A model generated the notes under the pieces. It had not been told where the DNA came from, ran no database searches, and saw nothing but the letters and a program-made list of their open reading frames with translations. Positions 13,301 to 24,220 of a stretch of DNA of 64,000 nt are shown in pieces. The stretch comes from Verticillium longisporum. Its lineage: Eukaryota; Ascomycota; Sordariomycetes; Glomerellales; Plectosphaerellaceae. Both the position numbers and the translations under genes were made by a program. Numbering within the stretch: the stretch's first letter is position 1; each line of letters opens with the position of its first letter. The DNA is taken from the NCBI GenBank assembly GCA_019188255.1, contig JAETXT010000006.1, forward strand, positions 1,054,001 to 1,118,000. Reading direction: 5' to 3'.

Positions 13301-13699
13301 TTGAGGTGATACCCCCTCGACACTCTTTTGATGGAATCTTGCTGGTTTAGAAGCGGTTCGTGCATGTGTTATGTTGTTGTAGCCTACGGGGAAGATTGGT
13401 CTACTGTACAAATGGAGCGTGGCATCAGATACCACCTAGTGAGATTATAATTGTCAATCCACCGCAATTTTGCAATTCCGGGAATGACCTGGTCTACACT
13501 CGCTGGTCACGGCTATCATGTTGGGACGAGGCCATGAACCGTTCCACCGGTTCACGTTGACCCTTGTGTTCCAAAGTCCCAAGTTTCGAGCGATTTCTCA
13601 GGTCTCACACTATACATCACGCCAGTACAATTGTGCCACCTCCTTATGCATAAGTTGCACATGTGATGAAACCAGGGCAATACGAGCCTCGTTTCGAAG

Positions 13700-14513
13700 G
13701 AGGTTACAGCTCACAGGGGGGTGACTAAAGTTCACCCTCCCTAATTCGGAGAAAGCTCGGGGGGGGGGGGTAAAGGACTAGCTTAGCATACATAAATCCA
13801 AGTGCATAGACCTTATATAGTAAGTATATGATACACACCTACTTAGTTATATAGGGTTAATGGCCTATATAATAGAGTCATGACCTGCGAGACCTACCTT
13901 ATAGGCGTAGCATCCAGTCAATCCAGAGACCCTGGGTAGGCTAGACCTTTTAGTATAGTGGCTATGCTGCACTACTCGCATTCCGTATCAGTATAGTATA
14001 ATTCTAAAATATTAAAATATTAAGAATTAAAGATATTTAAGATATATAATGAAATATCTATAATATATATACTAGGTATATGCCTAGTATATGCCTAGTA
14101 TATGCCTAGTATATGCCTAGTATATGCCTAGTATATGCCTAATAGACCTAGATTCCTAAGGTAGGTCAGGTATATGCCTAGTATATGTCTAATAGACCTA
14201 GATTCCTAAGGTAGGTCGGGCATATACCTAGTATATGCCTAATAGACCTAGATTCCTAAGGTAGGTCAGGCATATACCTAGCATATACCTAGTATATACT
14301 TAGTATATACCTAGTATTTATTCTTTCTTAAATATATATTTATTATTTTTATTATAAAGGCTTTATAGAAAAAAAAAACTTAAATATAGTATATATTAGT
14401 TTTGCTACTATGTAGTTATGTATTCTCGTCTGAGTTATGCTAACTATCCCCTCTGAGTTTTCTCCGAATTGGGGAGGGTGAACTTTAGTCACCCCCCTAT
14501 GAGCTGCATCCCG
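13700..14513. mobile_element. Mutator-like miniature element with 60-bp inverted ends and 9-bp target duplication
   Basis: The ends at about 13700-13758 and 14455-14513 are near-perfect inverted repeats; both contain GGGGGGTGACTAAAGTTCAC in inverse orientation, followed by CTCCGAATT on the complement. GTTTCGAAG flanks the element directly at 13691-13699 and 14514-14522, a 9-bp duplication typical of Mutator-like elements. The 814-bp interior is AT-rich and has no open frame. It contains a G homopolymer near 13759-13770, six copies of an 11-bp unit (ATATGCCTAGT) near 14085-14140 and three copies of a 50-bp unit at 14141-14290. I infer a non-autonomous, transposase-less copy. Confidence 0.75.
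14085..14330. repeat. Minisatellite inside the miniature element (11-bp and 50-bp units)
   Basis: The unit ATATGCCTAGT is repeated about six times. It is followed by three tandem 50-bp units, each containing AATAGACCTAGATTCC at 14141, 14191 and 14241, exactly 50 bp apart. Degenerate TATACCTAGTA copies run on to about 14330. Copies differ by single C/T or G/A changes. Confidence 0.85.
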
Positions 14514-14658
14514 GTTTCGAAGCTTGCGGGCGTCCATGCCAAGATAAGTTCAGATATTACAGCAGCGTGCCCCAATGCCAAAACCATATTATAGCCCCAC
14601 TGAACTTTATTGTCTACTCATTTCATGTCTAATTGCTACCTAACTGGGATGCTCCATA

Positions 14659-16186
14659 TCAAACCCCGAGACTCCTACTCAATGCGGTCACAGTATCCAC
14701 CATTTGTGTACTAGCTCCCAAGTAGTTCTTGGGGTCACACATCTCCTGCAACTTCTCGTCTCCGAGCAGCGTAACAACCTCGCTATTCCTCTTCAAAACT
14801 TCGTACAAAGTGGCCTTTGTCTCTATGGCAGTCTTGCACGCCTCGTAAATGACATCGTGGCTGTTCTGTCGGCCGAGGTGTGGCGCCAAGCCCATCATGA
14901 CAGCTTCAGCGACGATGAGACCGTCTGTGGAGTTCAGGTTGTGAAGAAGGCGCTCCCGATCAACCGTCATGCCGGAGAAGACAAACTCCGCTTGATGAAG
15001 GGCTCCAACAGCAAGGACGAAGCTCTCAGGAACGGCCACCCACTCGAGATGCCAAGGACCCGAAGCCCGCTCAAAGTCGGCGACCATAGAGTCCAGGCCC
15101 AACCCAGCGTTCGCGCGCAGCAGCTTGGACGCCGCCAAGACGAGCTCGCTCGATATGGGATTTCTCTTCTGCGGCATGGTTGAAGAAGCGCCGCGGTGCG
15201 GTACGAAAGGCTCCATGACCTCACCCACCTCGTTGGAGGACATGATGATGAGATCCAGCGCGACCTTACCCAGGGACCCTCCTATCAGGGCAAGCGTGTT
15301 GATGATTTCGGCGACACCGTCTCTCGCGACGTGCCACGTCATTGAGGGGTCGTGGAGACCAAGATCCTCCGCGAGCTGCTTGCGCACCTGGATGCCTTCG
15401 TTGCCATTACCCAGAGAGGCCAGTGTTCCGGCAGCACCACCGTACTGAACAAGCAGACAGCGTGGGCGCAGTTGCTGTATGCGCTCTAGATGCCTCTGAA
15501 GGCCGCTCAGCCAAGATGCGCACTTGTAGCCGAATGTGACCGGAAGAGCATGCTGCAGATGAGTACGTCCAGCCATGGGTGCATCTCGATACTCTTCGGC
15601 CAATATGGTCAACGCCTTGATGGCGCTTCGCAGCTTGGTCTCGACGAGGTCAAGGCCAGCCTTCATCTGCAGCATTGACGCGGTGTCCATGATGTCTTGC
15701 GTTGTTGCGCCCCAGTGTAGGTATTTGCCAGCCTCGCCGCACTGGTCTGTCAGTTGTCGGATGAGGGGTAGGATGGGGTAGCCGACAATCTCTGTTTCGT
15801 TGGCGAGTCGGTCATAGTTGAGCTTGGAGGCGTCTGCTGTGGAGGTGATGGCTTCGGCCGCGGTTTGGGGAATGACATTGCATTTTGCTTGCGCCCTAGC
15901 CAACGCCGTCTCGACGTCCACGCAGCTCTTGATGTAGGCTTCGTCGCTGAAGATCTGCAACGGAGTTACAACTGAGGTCAGCTCCTCGATTGCTGCAAGA
16001 GCTTCGTGTAAACAAAGCGAAATGCCATACCTTTCGAGCTTCGTCGGTGCCAAACATGCTTCGGTAAAGTACCGAATCGAGCGCACTGACACTGCCCAGA
16101 AGGCGCCTGGGAGGTTGGTTCATTCTGGGCATGGTTCGTACAGACACCCTTGCCATTTGGCGAGTGACTCGTTGAAGGGCATTCAT
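14659..16186 (-). CDS. Mitochondrial fumarase-superfamily lyase, 3-carboxy-cis,cis-muconate cycloisomerase (PcaB)-like
   Basis: Two exons (16186-16031 and 15954-14659) give 483 residues. I prefer the start at 16186: the first exon encodes an Arg-rich, acid-free leader (MNALQRVTRQMARVSVRTMP) typical of a mitochondrial presequence, then LDSVLYRSMFGTDEARK, which joins IFSDEAYIKSCVDVE after the intron as the family N-terminus requires. The body has the superfamily blocks: GATTQDIMDT, then GRTHLQHALP, and the signature loop GASSTMPQKRNPISSE with the catalytic Ser. Spacing resembles bacterial PcaB and adenylosuccinate lyase rather than the unrelated beta-propeller cycloisomerase of classical fungal protocatechuate metabolism. 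The reaction could be cycloisomerisation of a carboxymuconate or another beta-elimination. It diverges from the dioxygenase gene with a 579-bp shared promoter, so it probably acts on a ring-cleavage product. Confidence 0.82.
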
Positions 16187-16765
16187 AGTCGCGAGAGATA
16201 GGTGTTTCCAACGTCTAGAAAGACCTGGGGAACCTCAAGCGGTACCATGAACAAGCTGACTGCAGTTGAGAAAAGATTGGGGGAACTTATGGTGACTAAA
16301 CACGGAGCTCACCCCACGTAGAACATGGTAAGGAACAATAAGAGTACCAACCAACGAATCAAGCGCACAAGATGAATGCCACTTCATGCATCCAAACTCC
16401 ATGTGGGAGAAGTCTCACGTGTAGACTTCCGAGGGGCCGGGTGGTGGAGAGGCTCCAACACCCCCGTACACAAGCATGGTGGGGCCGGAATGTGGGGAGA
16501 CACATCTGGACAGCTCCCCACGTTCTCTCCTCGCCAGCAGACGTCAGCCACCTACGATTGTGCTTTGGTGTATTGATAATGTTTGGAGATGCTTCGTGGC
16601 AAGGAGGAGGAGTACGAGGAGATGGACTGACCCCACACACTGGTCACTGGTCCACAACTTTGGGAAGCTGACCCGAGCTGTCTACATAATGCTCTATAGC
16701 ACTTGGAGACATGTAGCTCCCAAAAGATAGACATACCAAAGCACTTGAAGAAACAGCCTAACATC
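16187..16765. promoter_or_regulatory. Bidirectional promoter of the lyase and dioxygenase genes, rich in CCCCAC/GTGGGG
   Basis: This 579-bp stretch separates two divergent starts. It contains CCCCAC at 16312-16317, 16516-16521 and 16631-16636, and GTGGGG at 16479-16484 and 16492-16497, plus ATGTGGGAG at 16401. The same hexamer occurs in the other promoters of the cluster. It would suit a C2H2 regulator, either the cluster-encoded one or a CreA/Mig1-type repressor, whose SYGGRG consensus GTGGGG satisfies. Confidence 0.5.
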
Positions 16766-18488
16766 ATGACTATCGAAGAACGGGTTGCCGCCACTGATCC
16801 TCAGAAGATCTTCCACTACACCGACCTCCAGCGATCAAAACCTACTCGCGCCAATGATCCCTACGAATATTTCGCAGGATGGAACAACAGGCACCAGTCC
16901 GAGGTGATTCCCGGAGCTCTGCCTATTGCACAGAACAACCCCCAAGACCGAGGCTTCGGCCTTTATACAGAGGGTCTGACGTCGTCTTTTTTTGCGGCCC
17001 CTCGACATGCCAACCAGAATACCTACATGTATCGTGCCAGGCCATCGGCAGCGCATTCTGGTTACGTCGACCTTCAAACGCGGTCAAACATCGAGAACTG
17101 CTTCTTGTCTCTGAACACCAAGGTCGAAACGATCCCGGCACAGGCAGAATGGAAACCTTTTCCCCTGCCCGCTGCCGATGACCAGATCGACTTTACCGAT
17201 GGACTGCAGACACTGGCCGGCAGTGGTGACCCGAACCTGCGTGAGGGTGTCGCCCTCTACGTCTATGCCTTCAACAAAAACATGCCCGGCAAGGCTTACT
17301 GCAACATCGACGGCGATTTCCTTCTCGTAGCCCAGCTCGGGAACCTCGAAATCCAAACGGAAATGGGAAGGCTCTTCCTTCAACCCGGAGAGATTTGCGT
17401 CATCCAGAGGGGCATCCGCTTCCGCATTGACTTGGCTGCCGATGTTCCTGTCGCTCGCGGCTTCATCGTTGAGGTCTGGGGCTCAACATGGGAGCTGCCC
17501 GACCTTGGCCCCATTGGAGGCTACGGTCTGGCCAACGCGCGCGACTTCCTGTATCCGAAGGCTCACATTGACGAAGACCTTCATCGAGACTTCACCATCG
17601 TAGTGAAGAACAATGGAAAGCATGTCGGCATCAAGCAGGACCACAGCCCCTTTGACGTGGTTGCGTGGCACGGTAACTCGGTGCCATACAAGGTAAAATT
17701 ACCACGTATTCCACAAGATGATGAGACATGCTAACGAATGTTACAGTACGATCTTACAAAGTTTGTGTCGCAAAACGCCACGTCAGTCGACCACACCGAT
17801 CCCTCCATCAATACTGTTCTAAGTGCCAAGTCGAGGGACCCTAACACTTCCCTTGTTGACTTCCTGTGGTTTGGCCCTCGCTGGGACGTTGCATCGAACT
17901 CACTCCGCCCGCCCTACTTCCATCGCAACTCCGCCTCGGAGTTCCTGACCTGCCTTTATGGCAACGGCTTGGGCCGGTCGAATGACTTTCAGCCAGGCGG
18001 CGGCAGTTACGAGGGCGGCCACACACCTCACGGAGGCTTTGATGAACGCTATATCGAGGAACACAAGGTGCAGACTAACCAGCCTAGACGTATTTTGGAA
18101 GGTAGATTCTTCTGTCTTTGATGTGATCAACATGCAATATTGGACTTTACTGACAGCGGTATTAGAGCAAATGACTGTCATGGTGGAAACCAGCAGGACT
18201 CTCCTCTTCACTGAATGGGCCCGCAAGGATAGTGGTGTCCTGGAGGCCCAGGGAACGGATGCCAGCGCATGGGATAATCTACCAGTATGTAGCCGCCCCT
18301 GATACCATGTGAAAAAGAATACCCCATTCCTTGCTGCATCAGCTGGACTGACCATGTGTTTTGCAACACTTTAGGACCGATTCTCCACCAACCCCAGGAT
18401 CCAGGAACTCTTGAAGCAGGTGAAGGAAGACGAAGCTGCTGAGCGGGCTCGTCGCGAGTTCTACCACAACGCCAAGTTGCGTGACTAG
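16766..18488 (+). CDS. Homogentisate 1,2-dioxygenase-family ring-cleaving dioxygenase (paralogue)
   Basis: Four exons (16766-17692, 17747-18101, 18157-18284, 18375-18488) give 507 residues. I use the second ATG (A at -3); an in-frame ATG at 16703 would add 21 residues. Family blocks are clear: PGALPIAQNNPQ, the APRHANQNTYMYR core, CNIDGDFLLVAQ, GEICVIQRGIRFRI, LPDLGPIGGYGLANARDF and HSPFDVVAWHGN. The iron ligands are present with the exact spacing of the human enzyme: H368, E374 (in PPYFHRNSASEF) and H404 (TPHGG), with the active-site His at H325 (VDHTDPS). The enzyme should therefore be an active Fe(II) dioxygenase cleaving a hydroquinone-type ring. The N-terminal YFAGWNNRHQSE departs from the usual GFGNEFSSE-like string, and the cluster lacks fumarylacetoacetate hydrolase and maleylacetoacetate isomerase, so the substrate need not be homogentisate. 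Its 3' end faces the regulator gene 116 bp away. Confidence 0.9.
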
Positions 18489-18604
18489 ACATGCGATATT
18501 GTGCCACTGAGTGAAAGTTTCGGCAGCAAATTGTTGATATAGCAAGCCGTGTGAAAGTGATACAGCACAAAATTGTACTCAATTCAATCTCCAATTCATT
18601 CTTC

Positions 18605-21600
18605 TCATGCCAGTTCCACCATGCTATCGCTCATCACTCGTAATATGTGACGGAACCGTCGCCAATTCCACCTCCCGACTTCTTCCAGAAGGCCCACATA
18701 ATTTAGAATTACCCTTCGCGCTGAGGCATACCCCCCGATGCAAACATATCGATTGAACGAAATGGCACCTCCTTCGCTGATGAACCTCCTCGCCGCATAA
18801 CTGCAATCGCTCTGCTCCATGTTCCATCCGGGGAGTCCTTCATCCCCAATCTGATTCCAATCCACGTCGTCAAGCAGTTCCAGTGGTGCCTCTGTGCCAG
18901 TCTCGAGCGTGTCCGGCGCCGCATACACGTACAGCCCCAGCACGAGCGCAGCGTTGAACAATGCAATCTCCGACATGAACATGGTGCCGTCTGATATCTT
19001 CCTCTTCGCCATGCAGACATAGACCTGGGCAGCATGGAGACACGCGCGCCTCGCACGCGCGGTCTGCGCCCAGACAAAAATCTTCTCGAGCGCCGTCTTG
19101 CCTGCCTCCATGCCCTCACGCCCAGCCGCGATCTCGAACAGGTCGAGATTGGCCGTCAGGTTGACGCACATGTTGTTCCAGAAGGCCATGGCGTTGGGGT
19201 CGCTGGCAAGCAGACCCTCGTGGTCTGAGGCGTAGATCTCCCGGAGAAGAGGTGCTATGGTGGCCCCCGTCGAGCTTTCCTGGAATATCTCACCAGGGTA
19301 CAGGCTGTTCCTGAGCGGATCGGTGCTAGATGGCAGAGTACGGTAGCGGAGGTCGGCGATGTAGAGCCATGTGGCTGATAGTAATGTGTGCATGCCCATC
19401 ACGCTGGCGGACAGCGTCGTCGGGAGTGTTGCCTTGTAGCCCTGGAAGTCCAGGACGGGTGGATCTATGAAGGTGGCGGGTGACATGGACGCAAGCTTTG
19501 CCCAGCTAGTTGCATCTACTGCGTCAAATAGCTTTGCAGGGCAAGGAGCGTGGATATGTAGCATATCCACTTGTGTCATGGGTTTCGGCCCGATGCTGGA
19601 CGTATACAAGCAGTCGGTTACAACAAGGTACGCCACCACACTGTTGCAAGCGTTAACAAAAGTCTCCCCACTGAGCGCCAGACACCCAACCTGAAGCAAG
19701 AGAGGGAAGATTTACCGTTTGGCGGATTCTATCCGCGCCCAAGACTTCCAAGCGGCGTCCGTTTGGCGTTCTTGTGACAGCGCCTCGCAGATGGAGGGGC
19801 CCCTGCTCACCTCGAAAAGCCCGCTCTGTTGGGCAACCTGAAGGGCATTAGCATTGTTATTGATCAATTGATGCATTGGCCGCATTTATAGGCCTTTGAA
19901 ATTATTTTCACTCACCGTCAGGGCTTTGGCGTAAAGTGCGTGCGTGAGTTCCGAATGCGCAACTTCCTACAAAAGGTCAGAAACTTAATCAATAAGGAGC
20001 CATCGGCGGCACTCACTTCGAGGATTGATGCAAAATTGAGATACAAAATTGCAGAGCCGAGAACGGTGATGAGAGACATGGAATCATTTCGTTTCCAAGG
20101 CCTTGCTAGTGCAGTCGTGCACCTCTCGATTCCTCTCTACCAGACCACATGAATCAGTGTCATGACATCCGGGGCAAGATGAAACCATGTCAAGGCCAGT
20201 CTTACTAAAACCTGAGTGATTACAAAAGGCCTCGTCTTATCCGGATCCAGTAGATGGAGCCCAATCAGACATATTGGGAGGAGAATAATGTTTGGTGTGC
20301 GCCTGGCCGAAAATGTGGGCTCGTGGATAAATGGGAACAATGGGTGAAATCGCTGGAAGTAGAGATCGATGCATACGGCAAAGGTGTCTGCCGTCGGAAG
20401 GCCAGATTTATTCTGAAGGCTCTGATCGTTATCATCCTGGCAGATGTCAGCATTAGGTTAGGCTAGAGAAATCTCATCGAAGTTGAATACATACTCCGCC
20501 AAACCGAGGCAGTGATAGGTCTCTAATTAGTGATAGACGCCTGTCGTCATCCAGACATCTCTGAGGGCCGTTTGTCCGCATGGATGGGGAGTTGTCGTCC
20601 CTTTCACCTGGTGGAGATTCAGAGAAGAGGTTGGTGCCTACATGGTTGGCGGCGTCATGCCAAAGGGTCTGTATCATATACCACGGCCGCTCCCTCCTTT
20701 TTGGCCACAGCCTGGCCACTTTCGCAAACCGCTCGTCTGGTATATCGGAGCCGAAGCTATGTTTGCGGGCCGAATTACCCTGAAATTCTCTTAATAGGGG
20801 CGAGCCCAAGGAGATGAGAAAGGCATCCCAGGGATTCGTGCTATTTGGTGAAGAAGGAATGGCGGCGTCAAATGTGGAAAGCCATCCGAGATTATCGGAA
20901 TCTAAAGCCCGGCTATGACCCAAGGCGCCAAAGGCCGCCCGGGGCGCGAATCCAAGAATGACCGAGAGGTCACTTTCCGGTGGCTGTTGCGAAGCCATGG
21001 CTGCAGTGAGCATTTCTCGTGGTGTGCGGCCTGCATCTCCTACAGAAGGCGAGAACAGACTGTTCCCTTCAAACAAAGTTGCATCCGTTGGGTTTGGCCT
21101 GTCGACGCTATTGGCATGCGTCGGTTGTGTCGGAGCTGATGCCAAAAACTCGTTACCGTCGAAGTCGTCGTTATTCTCTGCGGGTGGATCTATAACCGCG
21201 ACCGAGGTCCCGAAGTCGAATTCCGGATTTTGCACGCTGGCCACTGTAATGGTGAGGTTGTCATCATCGCCCTGCTCTGGCCGAGCGCTAGAGAGGTTCC
21301 CCGTGTCGATCGCGTTCTCGGCGTCCCCCGATGACCTCGGGGAGACACCAGATCCCGACTCATCATCGGCTTGTCGACTGCTCCGGGGCTCTCTGCTCTC
21401 TTTGCCATTTTGGCCTTCTTTCTGGGCTAGGTGGCCCCTGATATGCCGCTTAAGGACATCACTATTTGCATCAAGACGATCGGCATCTCATTAGCCCCGC
21501 TACTCTCAGACGAAAATGGTATCCCACAATCCAGGAATTCGAGTCGACTTACCCGCGCGCAAATTTTTTGTTGCAAAGTCGACAAGTGTAAGGCTTCTCG

Positions 21601-21758
21601 CCGGTATCTATTCGCGCTTTCGTGTAAGCCAGATGTCACGGTCTCGAGTTCCGCGAGTGCCGCGAGTTGGGGGTTGAAATACGGGACCTCTCGTGGCGCT
21701 TCAGATGTTCAATCTTGGAGAAGCTGCCGTCGCAGTATGAACAGGTTCGAGCAGGCAT
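18605..21758 (-). CDS. Cluster transcription factor: two C2H2 zinc fingers plus fungal_trans domain
   Basis: Eight exons (21758-21683, 21607-21553, 21461-20495, 20436-20206, 20136-20017, 19966-19916, 19837-19716, 19640-18605) keep frame and give 885 residues. The first three exons assemble two adjacent fingers: CSYCDGSFSKIEHLKRH, the linker SHTGEKPYT, then CRLCNKKFARGDVLKRHIRGH. This short N-terminal arrangement is typical of the fungal C2H2-fungal_trans class. A low-complexity acidic region (about residues 65-360) follows. The fungal_trans part begins near residue 367, with LYFQRFHPLFPFIHEPTF, KSWARIESAKR and the C-terminal FNRYVCIGGYASARRVI. It is nuclear and by position the likely pathway regulator. 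GTGGGG at 21961-21966 in its own promoter allows autoregulation. One 69-nt intron (20137-20205) is supported mainly by frame and the need to remove a stop. Confidence 0.87.
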
Positions 21759-22350
21759 GAACGAGGGCCTGAATAGGCGGGAGTCCTGACGGGTTGGTGG
21801 GTGTATATCTCGTTGCAGAGGTTGGTCGAGGCTGTTGGGGTAGAGCGTAACGATGCTTGCCGGCGCCGCAGACCGAGCGACCGTGGACCTCCCACCTTAC
21901 TTGTACAATCCGTCGCCTCTACCGAAGTAGAATGGTCAGGGGGCTGCTAAGGCGGGGAACGTGGGGAGACCCTAGATCCCTGGTCTGACATCGCCCCTAC
22001 TGCAATTGGACGGTCTGGGGGGCGTCATGCTTGTCCTGAGAGGGCCAAGTTCGAACTCTATTATGGACCGAGACCGTGGCTTGGGCGCGAGGTCCCCCAA
22101 AGGACTTGGGCGGTAATCTTAGCCGAGCGAACAGTTGGACACTTGATTCATCCCGACGGACCAGCTGTCTTTCTCACTTGATTTATTCCAGGTGTTTCTA
22201 CACAAACATCCAACAGCCCCACTGGCACAAGCTGAGCGCTCTGAATCGATCGGCAAATATCTTGTCTTCACCGTCTCAGCGACTCCATGTTTACTACTCC
22301 CTTATAATCAACGATGCTACTCCATGTCCTCCACTGATTGGCGGAACACG
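21759..22350. promoter_or_regulatory. Regulator promoter and thiolase 3' flank
   Basis: No gene is supported. GTGGGG lies at 21961-21966, about 200 bp upstream of the regulator start, with a GCGGGG string just before it (21953-21958). No other repeat or RNA feature was seen. Confidence 0.4.
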
Positions 22351-23714
22351 TCAGCCGCTGCCTTAGAAAAACCGAGCTGGACGGATTAAATCGGCTTACC
22401 TTGTGCACATGCTGACGATCCCCAGTTCGCGATCGGATCGTTCCAGCTCAGCTAGCAATGTAGCCGCCTGTCTCGCCCCTGTAGCCGCTGTAGGATGGCC
22501 AAGCGCAATAGCGCCTCCATTAGGGTTGACCTTGTCGACGTCGAGCCCTAGGGCTCGAAGAACATAAAGAACCTGGCTTGCGAAGGCTTCATTGATTTCA
22601 AGCACGTCGATGTCCTTCAATTCGACTCCGGCGTACCTGAGCAACGCTGGTATGGCGAGTGCTGGTCCAACACCCATCTCGTCCGGCTCGCATCCCAGCA
22701 CTTGCGTCCCTGCAAAGCGACCAATGGGTCGCAGCCCCCGGGAATCGGCCCATGATCGCCGCGCGAGGATTACTGATGATGCACCATCTGAGATTTGCGA
22801 CCTGCAACTTTTGTTACTTGGGGGAAACGATCACGCCAATCGTTCGTTTTACTCACGAGTTGCCCGCGGTGCTGGCACCATCTTCGGCAAAAGCCGGTTT
22901 CAGCGTCCCAAGCTTTTCTCTCTTCACGCCAGGCCTGATGGTATCGTCCCGCGAGATTGTAAACGTCGTTGTCTGTTTCGTCCCATCAATCTCGACTGGC
23001 GAGCTGTACGTGATGGGCACAATCTCGGACTCAAACTTTCCCGCGGCCTGTGCAGCCTCTGCCCTCTGGTGGCTCAAAAAGGCATAGTCGTCCTGATCCT
23101 CACGTGAAACAACGTATCGCCGAGCGACATTTTCCGACGTGACACCCATAGGAAGCAGACAGTCGGTTGCATGTTTGACAGTCGAAGCTTGAAGGGAAGG
23201 CGAAACGTCAGTCGGACGGCCACGGGACGCGTAGTTCTTCGACATGCTCTCGACACCACCGGCCAAAGCGACATCGATTTGGCCCGCCAGGATAGCATGC
23301 GCCTGGTGTGTTATGGCTTGCAAGCTGCTAGAACATTGTCTGTTGACGGTGTGGAAGGTTGTCGAAACGGGAAAGCCGCAATCGTTCAGCGCCATTCTGC
23401 CCGTCTTAGAGAATCCGAGCTCGGCGAGGACGTTGCCGATCAGAACATCTTGGACGTCGCCAGGTTGAATATTGGCCCTGCGCGTAGCTTCTCGCATGAC
23501 CTATAGGCACGAAGTCGCACTTGTCAGTCCCTCCAGTTGAGTACTGGAGGTGGACGGTTGGATTTCCTCTTACAGGTCTTAGAATATCCTCCGGCCAAGC
23601 ATCCTTGAACCCACCTTTGAAAGCTTTGGTGATCGGGCTTCGCACAGCCGAGAGGAATACCACGTCATTGGGGCTTTTCTTCTGTATGCTCTGTCCAACT
23701 GCTCGGAACGCCAT
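22351..23714 (-). CDS. 3-ketoacyl/3-oxoadipyl-CoA thiolase, possibly truncated at the C-terminus
   Basis: Exons 23714-23574, 23500-22857, 22801-22400 and a tiny last exon 22357-22351 give 397 residues. The N-terminus (SPNDVVFLSAVRSPITKAF) and FKDAWPEDIL resemble the ACAA1/POT1 thiolases. The acyl-accepting Cys is in VNRQCSSSLQA, and NEAFASQ and GGAIALGHPTAATGARQ carry the Asn and His blocks. The second catalytic Cys is in GIVSMCTSG, where translation stops by my splice choice, so about 8-10 residues of the usual glycine-rich end are missing. Without that splice the frame ends at MCTR. In the cluster it is the natural last step, splitting 3-oxoadipyl-CoA into succinyl-CoA and acetyl-CoA, though fatty-acid thiolase activity is equally possible. 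I see no clear PTS2. It diverges from maleylacetate reductase. Confidence 0.82.
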
Positions 23715-24220
23715 ATTTCTTTTAGCTACAGTTTAGTGATGGTCGGGATTTGGCGGGTTTCAATGCTGGGAGAAGGCCATCAAACAAGCAATGGGTCAAG
23801 CTTCGACTGATTCACAAGCTTGAACTTTCCTCAGAAGGTTGGTACAGGTATAAGTCAAACTGCCGATGGGGCTAACAAGCTCGGTGAAGTCGGGCAGATG
23901 ATGCTTCCAGCCCATGCGTGTGGGCAGCGTGGGGGAGTGTCGTGGATCGTCCAGGCGGGAGCTGAACCCCACATGCCCGCATGGGAATGTCGATTTGGGC
24001 GTCACCACATCATGGCATGGTGAGGCTCGTCGAACGTCATGTGGAGTCGACATGTGGACTGAAAGACTGCGGTGCTTTTTATCATCCCGTCGTCCCAGAC
24101 TTCTAAGCGGCGTGAAATCCTCTTGCGACCCTTCCAAAACAAGAGATTTTGTGCATTTCGACGCCTTGCAGTATTGATCAAGACAGTCCTTGGCCAGTGC
24201 AAAGTGCCATCAGATTCAAC
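23715..24220. promoter_or_regulatory. Bidirectional promoter of thiolase and maleylacetate reductase genes
   Basis: This 506-bp divergent intergenic region contains GTGGGG at 23929-23934 and CCCCACAT at 23967-23974, with related CATGTGGA at 24051-24058. These match the hexamer repeated in the other promoters of the cluster. Confidence 0.45.

Noticed and set aside
12542..13435. 297-residue frame antisense to the MFS transporter
   Set aside because: Lies opposite a convincing transporter; its His/Glu/Gly-rich content is the shadow of the sense codons.
16703..16765. Upstream in-frame ATG of the dioxygenase gene
   Set aside because: The added 21 residues look like leader sequence; the ATG at 16766 has a better context and begins the family-like N-terminus.
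23670..23714. PTS2 peroxisomal signal at the thiolase N-terminus
   Set aside because: The Arg/Gln spacing only loosely resembles R-L-x5-H-L and lacks the required Leu and His positions.
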